DNA from: Mesenet sp031546805 | GTDB lineage: Bacteria; Pseudomonadota; Alphaproteobacteria; Rickettsiales; Anaplasmataceae | Direction: 5' to 3' | Length of the DNA: 15,750 nt | Assembly (NCBI GenBank): GCA_031546805.1 | Contig: JAVBJW010000031.1 | Location: 1-15,750, forward strand | Part shown: positions 6,338 to 13,724 of the stretch, piece after piece | Position numbering within the stretch: position 1 is the first letter of the stretch | Layout: every line of letters begins with the position of its first letter | The notes under the pieces: model-generated | Database searches by the model: none | The model's input: the letters and a program-made list of their open reading frames with translations, nothing else | Told to the model about the DNA's origin: nothing | Translations under genes and position numbers: made by a program

Positions 6338-6508
6338 ATGCCAAGACCATATAGTCAATAGAACGAGATTTGAAAGTAGTAGACGAGAAAAATGACTATG
6401 GAGGAGATAAATAAGATGTTCAAAATTGATAGCAAAACAATATATGAGTGGAGGAAAAGAAGAGAAGAAATATCTTCAGGTTATCAAAAAGGGGCATAAA
6501 TTAAAGAC
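6338..6508 (+). pseudogene. N-terminal fragment of an IS630-family transposase
   Basis: The ATG at 6338 opens MPRPYSQ and stops at once. In other frames RDLKVVDEK follows, then from the ATG at 6398 MEEINKMFKIDSKTIYEWRK and RREEI, and finally KGHKLKT. Pieced together, these match the N-terminal helix-turn-helix of IS630-type transposases (MPRPYS-x-DLR-x-KVV ... KTIYRW-x-KRREE). At least three frame breaks show that it is dead. The DDE domain is absent. Confidence 0.7.
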
Positions 6509-6565
6509 TTAGGTAGTGTCGAAATATAAAGCCATAGTGGTATATTTTAAAAGTTGAGAGAAGCA

Positions 6566-6625
6566 ATGTTATACGACTTAAAAGATGAACAATGGGAAAA
6601 AACAGTTTACCTGGGAAAGAAGTGA
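6566..6625 (+). pseudogene. N-terminal fragment of an IS5-family transposase
   Basis: The ATG at 6566 encodes MLYDLKDEQWEKTVYLGKK and then TGA. This is the typical opening of IS5-family transposases (M-x-YDLTDEQWE...LPGK). Relative to that pattern the copy lacks residues before GKK and terminates at once. The upstream stretch at 6512-6540 (TAGGTAGTGTCGAAATATAA and on) may be the element's left end. The fragment ends only 25 bp from the rnhB stop. Confidence 0.65.
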
Positions 6626-6649
6626 AAGAAGTGCAAATGATAAAATAAC

Positions 6650-7252
6650 TTATAATTTTAACATATTGCTTATTGGAGCAAAATTTTTGCGATGATGATT
6701 ACTTATTCCGTATTTATTTAAAGCTCGAATATGTTCTTTTGTTCCATATCCCTTGTTTTTATACCAGTTGTATTCTGGTGTTTCATCATGCAAATATCTC
6801 ATCAATCTATCTCGAGTCACTTTAGCAACAATGGAAGCTGCAGCAATTGATATACTTATACTATCACCATTGACTACACATTTTATAGGCCATGGTACAC
6901 TAGGTGGCTGATTACCATCTATCAGTATATAATCTAGCTCCATATTTAAATTAACCAATGCTCTCTTCATTGAAAGTTTCGTTGCTTCTAGAATATTAGA
7001 TTGATTAATTTCATCAACATCTGCAATTCCTATACCATATTTTACATTTGCATCTAATATCATTTTTTCATACAGCTCTTCTCTTTTTTGCGGTGTTAGT
7101 TTTTTTGAGTCATTGATTCCATCTATAATATTTATTCTACCTAAGAAAACTACTGCAGCTGAAATAACAGGGCCAGCAAGTGCACCTCTACCAACTTCGT
7201 CAACACCTGCAACAATACCATTTAACTCATTTTCTAATGAAAAATCAGGCAT
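6650..7252 (-). CDS. rnhB: Ribonuclease HII
   Basis: Cleaves the RNA strand of RNA-DNA hybrids and incises at single ribonucleotides in DNA, acting in primer removal and ribonucleotide excision repair. The 200-residue protein contains the whole family core: GVDEVGRGALAGPV (16-29) with catalytic Asp18 and Glu19 and the GRG motif, DSKKLTPQKRE (48-58), IDGN (111-114) with Asp112, NGDSISISIAAASIVAKVTRD (128-148) with Asp130, and the C-terminal GYGTKEH (168-174) and HHRKNF (186-191). Length is standard and nothing is missing. The ATG at 7252 has only a weak GAG upstream. Its 3' side borders IS debris with no visible terminator. No partner gene is close. Confidence 0.95.
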   Translation of the reverse strand: MPDFSLENELNGIVAGVDEVGRGALAGPVISAAVVFLGRINIIDGINDSKKLTPQKREELYEKMILDANVKYGIGIADVDEINQSNILEATKLSMKRALVNLNMELDYILIDGNQPPSVPWPIKCVVNGDSISISIAAASIVAKVTRDRLMRYLHDETPEYNWYKNKGYGTKEHIRALNKYGISNHHRKNFAPISNMLKL

Positions 7253-7271
7253 ATTTTATCTCAAAACAAAT

Positions 7272-7338
7272 AAAGCCAGCTTAAGTATATACTTACTATA
7301 CATAACTGCATAGAGCATTATTACTCAACTGGCTTTTT
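7272..7338. terminator. Long-range inverted repeat with T-run between rnhB and the protease gene
   Basis: AAAGCCAG (7272-7279) is the exact reverse complement of CTGGCTTT (7329-7336), with T-tracts outside in both readings (TTTTT rightward, TTTATTTGTTTT leftward). The 49-nt loop is long for a classical terminator but contains a 14-bp palindrome, TAAGTATATACTTA (7282-7295), that could form a second hairpin. It lies downstream of the leftward protease gene's neighbour and upstream of rnhB, so it may separate the two transcripts. The gap 7253-7394 holds no gene. Confidence 0.35.
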
Positions 7339-7394
7339 ACAAATTATAGCGAAACTAATAAAGTGTCACTATAGAAGTTTAGAGTATACTTAAT

Positions 7395-10300
7395 TTACCA
7401 AATATGGTCATTATGATCTCCAAGGATTTGGCCCCCCAACCCATTAATTAAGTAAGTATCATAATCACTTTGATGTTCTGTAAAGTGAATATCATCTTGT
7501 ATTTTATGTGTTTCAAGATGATTTAAAGTGCTTGAATTTGACAATAATCCATAATTTAAATTATTCACTTCATGAATGTTACCAATAACTTGACCATCTT
7601 CTTTATTTAAAACAACTAACTCTAAATTACCATCTAGGTTCATTAGTTTCAAAGATATTGCATTTTCAGGAAGTTTGATGCATTGCCTTTGACTATCATG
7701 TATAACAAAATTACCGTCTTTAAAGTAATATTGCTGTACTGGTAGATCGCCGATTTTATAGTTATTTTTGGCTAATACATGCCAGAATTTTACCACATAG
7801 TCCTTCTCTGCTTCTGAAGCGTTATCATATAAAAACTTAATATCATCATATTCAATTTTAATCTCAGCTTTATATCTACCATGCTCATCAGGAGTATCGC
7901 TTTTTCCTATAGTTAGAATAGTATCCTTTAAAACAACTTCTTCTTGTTTTATTGCATTAGATGATGCTTTTTTTATCTGTGGTTGGTCAGACAGCATTTG
8001 TTCATCATTAATCATGTAAGCATATTGCTGTTTAGAATTATTTGACTCTAAATTAGAAAGTAATTTCTGATGAGATTTCTCATCGATAGCAGCAGAGGAT
8101 TTACTATAGTCATTTAAATACCAAGCAGGAATGTTAGAATTAATAGCTGCTGCACTATAGAATCCATCTTTCAAATTAGGATAAGAGCTTTTGTTTAGCA
8201 CAAAGCATAGATCATACTTAAAATACGCATCACCTTTAATATCATGAATGTTACCAGATTTATCAATGTAAAATAGCTCCTGATCTAATACAACATCTTC
8301 AACATATTTATTTAGAGCTTTGCCACCATGTTCAGTTAGTCGCAGAACTGCAATTGAACGTTCATCTTTAATACTTTCTCCTTTAATACTTTCTCCTTTT
8401 ATTACTTTAAATAGAATAACCTCACCTTTATCTATAAGTTCTTTTAGCTCTTCATTTTTTTTATTGAATTCCTCTTTTGCATATCTTTTTTCTTCTTCTG
8501 CTTTCATTTCCCTTACAGCCAACTCACTAGACGCTCTAGCAAGAGTATCCCGTGCAGTATGGATATTTGTATTGCTGAGTAAATTATTTAACACATGCTC
8601 AATAGTTGGCAATAACTTACCATTGCTATCAAAATTCTTCACTTGCATTCCATTAGAGGTAGAATAGAAACCATAATTCACTATTGAAGATCCATTAAAT
8701 GACACTTTAAAAGTATATGAATCAAGTGGAAGGTTAGATATTAACATATCATGTTTACCATTTTTAATATATAACTCATCTCTATAAGCACCATTGTTGT
8801 AATAGATATAAAAGTTATGATTTAGATTAAAATAATTATCAAGATTGTTAAATTGAGTACTATCTCCTAATGTATCACGTAAAAGATTTTTACTATTTTC
8901 TGCAAGTTTTATGCGTGCAGAAAAATGATATTGATCTATAGGATCATCTCTTTCTATTTTGAAATTTAGCATAACAGGTTTTTGTGCTTCAGGTTGAACT
9001 ACGTTCTGAGTGATGTCATTTTCTTTATATTGATCTTGTTTTTTATCATATTGCTCATCGTGTAGCGCATAACCTACTGGTATATCTCTTGGTGTTGACC
9101 CAACATTAATATCATTACTTGGGTTTGAAAGAGAAAGCAACATGTTACCAAGATGATCATTATCATGATAATTATATTTAAATTTAGGGTCTTCTAAATA
9201 TTTAGCAGAGAATTTAAACTTATCTTGACCAAAATTATAAAACCCACTTTTATCAGGATAGTTTTTATTTAGTACATAAAATAGCTGACCGCCACTTTTT
9301 ACACCTTCTTGATGTACAACATTGTTAATATCAAATTTTTCCGAATTAAGTGTAACATTTTTTTCATACTCGTTATTAGCGTTTGCTACTTTACTTCTTT
9401 TGATCATTTCAAAGGTTGTATCAGAAAGACTATCTCCTTTTACCTTATATATGATAATATCACCTTTATTTATAGCTTGTTTAAATTCTGCATTCTTGTT
9501 ACTGAATTGATTGTTCTTACTATTATCATATTGCATATTATAATCACGGTAGCTGTTAAATTGTGTGTAAGCTTCTTGTTTATTAACTACTGATTGGTCT
9601 GATTGCCATGGTTGTGCATAAGCTACTGACTGATCACCTTGTTTATCATTAAAACTTTTATGTTGTGATGGAGGTCCTGAATACCCTCCATTATTATGAC
9701 CATGATTATCAGCATGGTCATCAGCACTCTGATTATAATCAATTTTGTTTTTAAACCAATCTATTGCTTTTATAGGCTTATTTTGCTGCTCTTGGAAGAA
9801 CTTATGCATCATTTCCATAACATCAATGTGTTTGTCATTTTTGATAGCATCATTAGCTGCATACAATAAATTATCAAGAAAGTTAGGCTGCGTTTCTTCT
9901 AAATATGCCACTATTGCTGCACCTGTATGATAGTGATCATTCTCATATTCTGTGTACTTCATTATCTTTTCTATACTTTTATCAAAATTTCTTGCTGGTA
10001 CTAATTTTGCAAAATCAGCATTGCTTTTGCCATCTACTTTACCTACAATATATTCTGCTATTCCTTCCATAAACGTCCGTGATAGTCCAAGTTTTGATGT
10101 TGCTTGGAATGTTAAAGCATGAGCAAATTCATGTTGCAATAAATCATTAGGATCTTGATAATTGTTTTTTCCAAAAAACATATATACATTTGCTATATTA
10201 CCGTTATCAGAAGTAGTTGCGTGACCACGAGCTTCTGCAGCATACTGCAAATAATCTTTATCATTATCAAATATAAAAACTCGAAAATTAGTAACATCAC

Positions 10301-11783
10301 CGGATTTTCTAATACCAAAAGATTCATTAAATGCTTTTGTTGCTTCAAGTAAAACATTCTGTATGTTATCAATATCAAGTTGAAATTCCTGATTATTTTC
10401 AATTGAACCGTTTGCAGGTTTACCTTGTAGTTTTGCTTTAGATTCGTCTTGAGTACCTGAAGTTCCATATTTAGGTTGATCATTATGATATAAATCTACC
10501 TTGAATTTAAAATTTTGATCTTTAAATTCTATATTCACACTACCTTGGAATTCAAGGTTACCACTTTTATTAGCAATGTTATCTATATCTCTCCTTGTTT
10601 CTTGCTTTATAATTAATTTATTCCACTCTCCTTCTTTAATAGGTGTAATATTATATTGATTATAGATTTGATTAATCTCATCTTTGGTTAGAGAAGAATG
10701 TACTAACTTTTCAGATATCTCTACATATAATTTATTATATTGTTTATGAGTATATTCTCCACGTACCATTTTGGTATCTATGAATTTATAAAAACTATCA
10801 GCATCAACTATAGTACTGATGTTTTTATAATCATTACTATATTTTGAACCAGCATTTTCAAAACTGACACTTATTTCTGAATTTTTTTCTATATAGCCAT
10901 ATTTATCTATATTCCTTACTGATTGATTTGTATTTTCATAATCTTTATTTTCATTTTTTATTAATGAACGAAATTCATCATCTGTAAAATGTGGTATACC
11001 ATTATCTGTACAGAATTTTATGATTTCAATAACAGTCATAGGCTTTTTTGCCAAATTTTCAGAGACTTCTTGATATATCTTGTTAAATTGTGAGTTACTA
11101 AATTGTTTACTAGTTATTAACCTATAGAAAGCATGATCATCTAATACTCTTGTTTCTAACTCAGAATCATTCAAGTGCCCTGTGTAGTTCTCTACTGTTT
11201 GAATTTCTTGATTAATGTTGTTTGATATCCCAATACTTTCTAGAGAATTGAATTGCTCAAAAATTGCACCAATCTCATTATCTACTGCAGCATCTTGCTT
11301 GCGCTGGTCTATAGTAATTAAATCACCTTCAGATCTAGTTTCATTATAGTGTATTCTCATTTCTTTGTGCTCTGCCATAAGTTTATTATTTTCTGACCTA
11401 AGTTTATCAAATCCAGTCTCTGTTTTGAAAAGTTTAAACTTAATATTAGACTCATCTTTTATTCTTTGTGCATTATATACTTCCTGACTATTATCTTCAG
11501 ATTGGTCCTTTTGATACTGATCTACTAGTTTATAGTATCTTTCATAAGATTCATCACTTGCATTTTTGAGTTTATTATACTCATCTTTAATTGCTTGAAG
11601 ATAAGGCTCAATTCTTGTAAATTCTGCCTTAAGTTTTTCTGAAGTCTTAGCAAGATCTTGATACTTTTGTCTTATAGTATAAGAATCATCACTTTGTAAT
11701 GCTTCTCTATAGCCTGTTAAAGTGTTGTTATATTTGTTTAAGAGCTCATTGTATTGATTAAAGTTAATTCTCTGATTAGCCAT
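7395..11783 (-). CDS. Large repeat-containing zinc metallopeptidase candidate (gluzincin, M9 collagenase-like), 1462 aa
   Basis: Residues 1-180 are polar with coiled-coil character (about 36-150). A helical domain occurs twice, at about 216-277 (HAFYRLI...EFRSLI) and 328-394 (DSFYKFI...EWNKLI). The predicted catalytic domain (about 470-665) has LLQHEFAHALTFQ with zinc ligands His551 and His555 and base Glu552, then EGIAEY with probable third ligand Glu573, as in collagenase-like gluzincins. After a His/Asn/Gly-rich linker (685-760) a two-domain unit occurs twice. Domain A is at about 765-865 and 1110-1225 (KGDIIIYKVKGDS / KGEVILFKVIKGES; FYVLNK..YPDKSGFY / FVLNKSSYPNLKDGFY). Domain B is at about 935-1080 and 1283-1427. 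There is no signal peptide or membrane helix, so any export would need a dedicated system. The start has an excellent Shine-Dalgarno, AGGAGGGG (plus-strand 11790-11797). Substrate is unknown; a surface-acting or effector protease is inference. Confidence 0.8.
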   Translation of the reverse strand: MANQRINFNQYNELLNKYNNTLTGYREALQSDDSYTIRQKYQDLAKTSEKLKAEFTRIEPYLQAIKDEYNKLKNASDESYERYYKLVDQYQKDQSEDNSQEVYNAQRIKDESNIKFKLFKTETGFDKLRSENNKLMAEHKEMRIHYNETRSEGDLITIDQRKQDAAVDNEIGAIFEQFNSLESIGISNNINQEIQTVENYTGHLNDSELETRVLDDHAFYRLITSKQFSNSQFNKIYQEVSENLAKKPMTVIEIIKFCTDNGIPHFTDDEFRSLIKNENKDYENTNQSVRNIDKYGYIEKNSEISVSFENAGSKYSNDYKNISTIVDADSFYKFIDTKMVRGEYTHKQYNKLYVEISEKLVHSSLTKDEINQIYNQYNITPIKEGEWNKLIIKQETRRDIDNIANKSGNLEFQGSVNIEFKDQNFKFKVDLYHNDQPKYGTSGTQDESKAKLQGKPANGSIENNQEFQLDIDNIQNVLLEATKAFNESFGIRKSGDVTNFRVFIFDNDKDYLQYAAEARGHATTSDNGNIANVYMFFGKNNYQDPNDLLQHEFAHALTFQATSKLGLSRTFMEGIAEYIVGKVDGKSNADFAKLVPARNFDKSIEKIMKYTEYENDHYHTGAAIVAYLEETQPNFLDNLLYAANDAIKNDKHIDVMEMMHKFFQEQQNKPIKAIDWFKNKIDYNQSADDHADNHGHNNGGYSGPPSQHKSFNDKQGDQSVAYAQPWQSDQSVVNKQEAYTQFNSYRDYNMQYDNSKNNQFSNKNAEFKQAINKGDIIIYKVKGDSLSDTTFEMIKRSKVANANNEYEKNVTLNSEKFDINNVVHQEGVKSGGQLFYVLNKNYPDKSGFYNFGQDKFKFSAKYLEDPKFKYNYHDNDHLGNMLLSLSNPSNDINVGSTPRDIPVGYALHDEQYDKKQDQYKENDITQNVVQPEAQKPVMLNFKIERDDPIDQYHFSARIKLAENSKNLLRDTLGDSTQFNNLDNYFNLNHNFYIYYNNGAYRDELYIKNGKHDMLISNLPLDSYTFKVSFNGSSIVNYGFYSTSNGMQVKNFDSNGKLLPTIEHVLNNLLSNTNIHTARDTLARASSELAVREMKAEEEKRYAKEEFNKKNEELKELIDKGEVILFKVIKGESIKGESIKDERSIAVLRLTEHGGKALNKYVEDVVLDQELFYIDKSGNIHDIKGDAYFKYDLCFVLNKSSYPNLKDGFYSAAAINSNIPAWYLNDYSKSSAAIDEKSHQKLLSNLESNNSKQQYAYMINDEQMLSDQPQIKKASSNAIKQEEVVLKDTILTIGKSDTPDEHGRYKAEIKIEYDDIKFLYDNASEAEKDYVVKFWHVLAKNNYKIGDLPVQQYYFKDGNFVIHDSQRQCIKLPENAISLKLMNLDGNLELVVLNKEDGQVIGNIHEVNNLNYGLLSNSSTLNHLETHKIQDDIHFTEHQSDYDTYLINGLGGQILGDHNDHIW
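8366..8395 (-). repeat. 15-bp tandem duplication in the protease gene
   Basis: CTTTAATACTTTCTC occurs twice in a row (8366-8380, 8381-8395) and encodes the doubled KGESI-KGESI at residues 1129-1138, in the second domain A. Domain A copy one has only a single KGDS here, so this is a recent in-frame slippage. Confidence 0.85.
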
Positions 11784-11839
11784 AAATTTCCCCTCCTAAT
11801 TGATAGTTGTATTGATAATTCGATAATAAATTGATTTTA

Positions 11840-11875
11840 CTAATAAGATATTAATTCAAATGTTCAATTTATTAG
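11840..11875. promoter_or_regulatory. Inverted repeat upstream of the protease gene
   Basis: CTAATAA (11840-11846) and TTATTAG (11869-11875) form a perfect 7-bp dyad. Leftward, TTGAAC inside it and TATTAG 16 bp on could be a weak promoter 60-80 bp before the ATG. The dyad may be an operator or the terminator remnant of the RDD gene; evidence is thin. Confidence 0.25.
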
Positions 11876-11909
11876 CATATTAAGAATAGCTAATACAAAT
11901 ACTTTGGTA

Positions 11910-12398
11910 CTATAACCTTTTTCCTGCTACAACTACTGTTTTGAACAACATATCATGTACTGTTTGTTTTTTATTGGAAAAAACAGCTGTTAGATACCAA
12001 ATTGCACTAAGCATCAAAACCATAATCTCTAATATTGATAAAAAGTATAAAACAGTGTGCTCTTGTATAATATTACTTAGTTTATATAATATCATCGTTA
12101 CAAGAGGCAGAAAACATTGAGATAAACTTCTATCTAGCGCCAATGTTACTTCGATTTTAGTCTTATCAAAACTCACAACATAGATATTCATTAATTGTTG
12201 TCCTATAGTTGCTTGACTGGTAGATGAAATAAAATAAGTATCGTATAGGCAATTTAACAACATATGCATTATATTTAAAACAATGGGAAATTTTGTAAAA
12301 AGTATAAAGATGATACAACTTGGAAACAAAAGAATGGCTACATCAATTAAATATGCTGCAAAACGCCTTTGTATCGTTGCAATGTTTAAATTATCCAT
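11910..12398 (-). CDS. RDD-family small membrane protein, 162 aa
   Basis: RDD proteins are small multi-pass inner-membrane proteins, mostly of unknown role, with ion or solute transport proposed for some. The three family blocks are visible: the first helix with RRFAAYLID (11-19), the central QATIGQQLMNIYVV (62-75), and the end block NKKQTVHDMLFKTVVV (142-157). Hydrophobic segments lie at about 15-35, 38-58, 93-110 and 116-140. The central loop between helices is short. It follows the next RDD gene by 58 bp on the same strand and precedes the protease gene by 126 bp. The ATG at 12398 has only a weak purine run upstream. It is clearly paralogous to the genes ending at 12458 and 14833. Confidence 0.8.
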   Translation of the reverse strand: MDNLNIATIQRRFAAYLIDVAILLFPSCIIFILFTKFPIVLNIMHMLLNCLYDTYFISSTSQATIGQQLMNIYVVSFDKTKIEVTLALDRSLSQCFLPLVTMILYKLSNIIQEHTVLYFLSILEIMVLMLSAIWYLTAVFSNKKQTVHDMLFKTVVVAGKRL

Positions 12399-12457
12399 CG
12401 TATGTTTCTAATGTAAACCATTTAAGTTACCAAAGTTTTTAGAAGATAGCAAATAAA

Positions 12458-12991
12458 CTAATTAACCTTTGCTAGTTTCCCTTTTACAACTACTGTTTTA
12501 AGTAGAATATCATGTATTCCTTGGTTTTTATCAGAGATCACTGGTGGTATTATGTACCAGGATATAAAAAATATAAATGATATAGTTTCTAATGTTAATT
12601 CATCTAGATTAATATCTATTACTGTAAATGCTGTTTCAATTATGATAGGTGGTAAAATCCATACTAAAAACCTCACAAAAGCAAAACCTGCTCCAATTTT
12701 GGCTTGATTGAGACGCACAACATAAATATTCATGGATCTTTGCCCTTGTGTTGCTTGCCTAAATGAAGATGGGAAATAAGTAAAGTATAGAGGTTGTACT
12801 AGAGCAAAAGGAATAGCAGCAATAAAAAATGCTTTCTGTACGAAACCAAAATCAAAGCTATCACCTGTAAAAACTACAAAACAAAAAACTAAGAAAATAA
12901 GAAAGGCAAAACCAATTATAGCAAATCCATCAATAAGAAATGCAATAAAACGCCTTATTAAACCTGCAGGTTCTAAATATATATTATTCAT
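12458..12991 (-). CDS. RDD-family small membrane protein, 177 aa
   Basis: The same family as its neighbour. The blocks are LIRRFIAFLIDG (11-22), the central RQATQGQRSMNIYVVRL (78-94) and SDKNQGIHDILLKTVVV (153-169). Hydrophobic helices lie at about 17-41, 53-73, 101-125 and 136-152. I set the start at 12991 because GGAGGT (plus-strand 12997-13002) stands just before it and the RDD domain begins within ten residues. A longer open frame, to 13069, would add 26 residues lying inside the HAD gene. The first 8 nt overlap the end of the HAD gene (ATGAATAA), which implies translational coupling. Confidence 0.8.
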   Translation of the reverse strand: MNNIYLEPAGLIRRFIAFLIDGFAIIGFAFLIFLVFCFVVFTGDSFDFGFVQKAFFIAAIPFALVQPLYFTYFPSSFRQATQGQRSMNIYVVRLNQAKIGAGFAFVRFLVWILPPIIIETAFTVIDINLDELTLETISFIFFISWYIIPPVISDKNQGIHDILLKTVVVKGKLAKVN

Positions 12992-13631
12992 TATGTACCT
13001 CCAATATAGACAATATAAATTCCGTAAATTTATTAAAACTTTGAAAAGATAATAAATCCTCATAGCCAATTATAGGTTGGCCATATATGATTGGTAAGCA
13101 GTTTGCATTTATAGCGCAATGTACATCAGTTATGCTATCACCAATAAATAATACTTCGTTACTTGGTTTAATATCACTACCTTCCAAAGCAAATAAAACA
13201 GGAAGCGGTGATGGTTTATCTTCAGGTGTATCTCTGGAACCAACAATTTTTTTAAAATAATCATTCAAACCTAAATGAGCAACCTCCTGGCGCAGATTGG
13301 TACCTTCTTTATTGCTTACTATTGCTAAATACAAATTGTACTGTTTTAACTCTTCAAGCATTTCTATCACTCCTAAATTGAGTTTGAGATCTTCTGTAAA
13401 TGCTTGTTGATCTAAATATTGTTGATATATTATATTTGCTTCTAGCCATCTATCACCAAATAAACTAATTAAATATTCTTTTCTTGAAATATGGCTGTGT
13501 CTACTAATCAATGAACCATTATTGCCAATTTTTTTTAATGTATAATTGAGCGCAGCATCTACACTTTGTTGGCTATCGATCAACGTATTATCCCAATCAA
13601 ACAGTATTGCTTTTGGTGTTTTTTTTATCAT
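12984..13631 (-). CDS. gph: HAD-superfamily hydrolase, phosphoglycolate-phosphatase-like
   Basis: A cytoplasmic phosphatase of the Gph/PGP type, which hydrolyses small phosphate esters such as 2-phosphoglycolate via an aspartyl-phosphate intermediate. All four HAD motifs are present in the 215 residues: FDWDNTLID (11-19) with nucleophile Asp12 and Asp14, VSNKEG (105-110) with Ser106, Lys139 in the DKPSP block, and FIGDSITDV (162-170) with Asp165 and Asp169. A helical cap lies between motifs one and two. The Trp in DWDNT is unusual compared with the common DFDGT/DLDGT. The true substrate cannot be told from sequence. It heads the leftward run HAD-RDD-RDD-protease and overlaps the next gene by 8 nt. 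It is divergent from dnaN across 93 bp. The start ATG has no clear Shine-Dalgarno. Confidence 0.85.
   Translation of the reverse strand: MIKKTPKAILFDWDNTLIDSQQSVDAALNYTLKKIGNNGSLISRHSHISRKEYLISLFGDRWLEANIIYQQYLDQQAFTEDLKLNLGVIEMLEELKQYNLYLAIVSNKEGTNLRQEVAHLGLNDYFKKIVGSRDTPEDKPSPLPVLFALEGSDIKPSNEVLFIGDSITDVHCAINANCLPIIYGQPIIGYEDLLSFQSFNKFTEFILSILEVHNE
12997..13002 (-). promoter_or_regulatory. Shine-Dalgarno that fixes the RDD start
   Basis: Leftward GGAGGT, 5 nt before the ATG at 12991 and inside the last codons of the HAD gene. It decides the start against the upstream ATG at 13069. Confidence 0.6.
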
Positions 13632-13643
13632 TTAACTTATTCT

Positions 13644-13671
13644 TTGATTTTAATAAATTGCAGGCTATAAT
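13644..13671 (+). promoter_or_regulatory. Predicted sigma-70 promoter of dnaN
   Basis: TTGATT (13644-13649) and a perfect TATAAT (13666-13671) are 16 bp apart. Transcription would start near 13678, about 47 nt before dnaN. The same AT-rich gap must hold the leftward HAD promoter; a leftward TATAAT is present at about 13676-13681 without a convincing -35. Confidence 0.5.
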
Positions 13672-13724
13672 ATTATTATACTTTTAATAAAGTATGAATG
13701 CTATTTTAGCTAAAAAACACTTAC

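Larger units (their letters stand above)
6040..6640. mobile_element. Nested graveyard of insertion-sequence fragments
   Basis: No intact gene lies between dusB and rnhB. The stretch contains, in order: a rightward HTH-transposase N-terminus (6132-6190), an IS5-type terminal repeat with the leftward C-terminus of its transposase (6189-6306), a rightward IS630-type N-terminus (6338-6508) and a rightward IS5-type N-terminus (6566-6625). Alternating orientation and abrupt joins indicate successive insertions and deletions. Outer limits are approximate. Confidence 0.75.

Noticed and set aside
8366..8395. Tandem repeats as a possible CRISPR array
   Set aside because: Only two contiguous 15-bp in-frame copies without spacers; it is coding slippage. 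No spaced repeats occur elsewhere in the window.
9309..9593. Hydrophobic open frame on the plus strand opposite the protease gene
   Set aside because: Its Ile/Phe-rich translation is what antisense of Asn/Lys-rich coding gives; there is no ribosome site or family match.
10193..10483. Open frame of 96 codons on the minus strand inside the protease gene
   Set aside because: It lies wholly within the 1462-residue protease on the same strand in another frame, has biased composition and matches nothing; it is a shadow of the real gene.
12992..13069. Upstream extension of the RDD gene to an ATG at 13069
   Set aside because: It would lie inside the HAD coding sequence, lacks a ribosome site and adds residues not typical of RDD proteins; GGAGGT marks the ATG at 12991 instead.
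13632..13724. Replication origin next to dnaN
   Set aside because: The 93-bp gap is AT-rich but has no DnaA-box cluster, and dnaA is not adjacent; in reduced alphaproteobacterial genomes dnaN is often remote from the origin.
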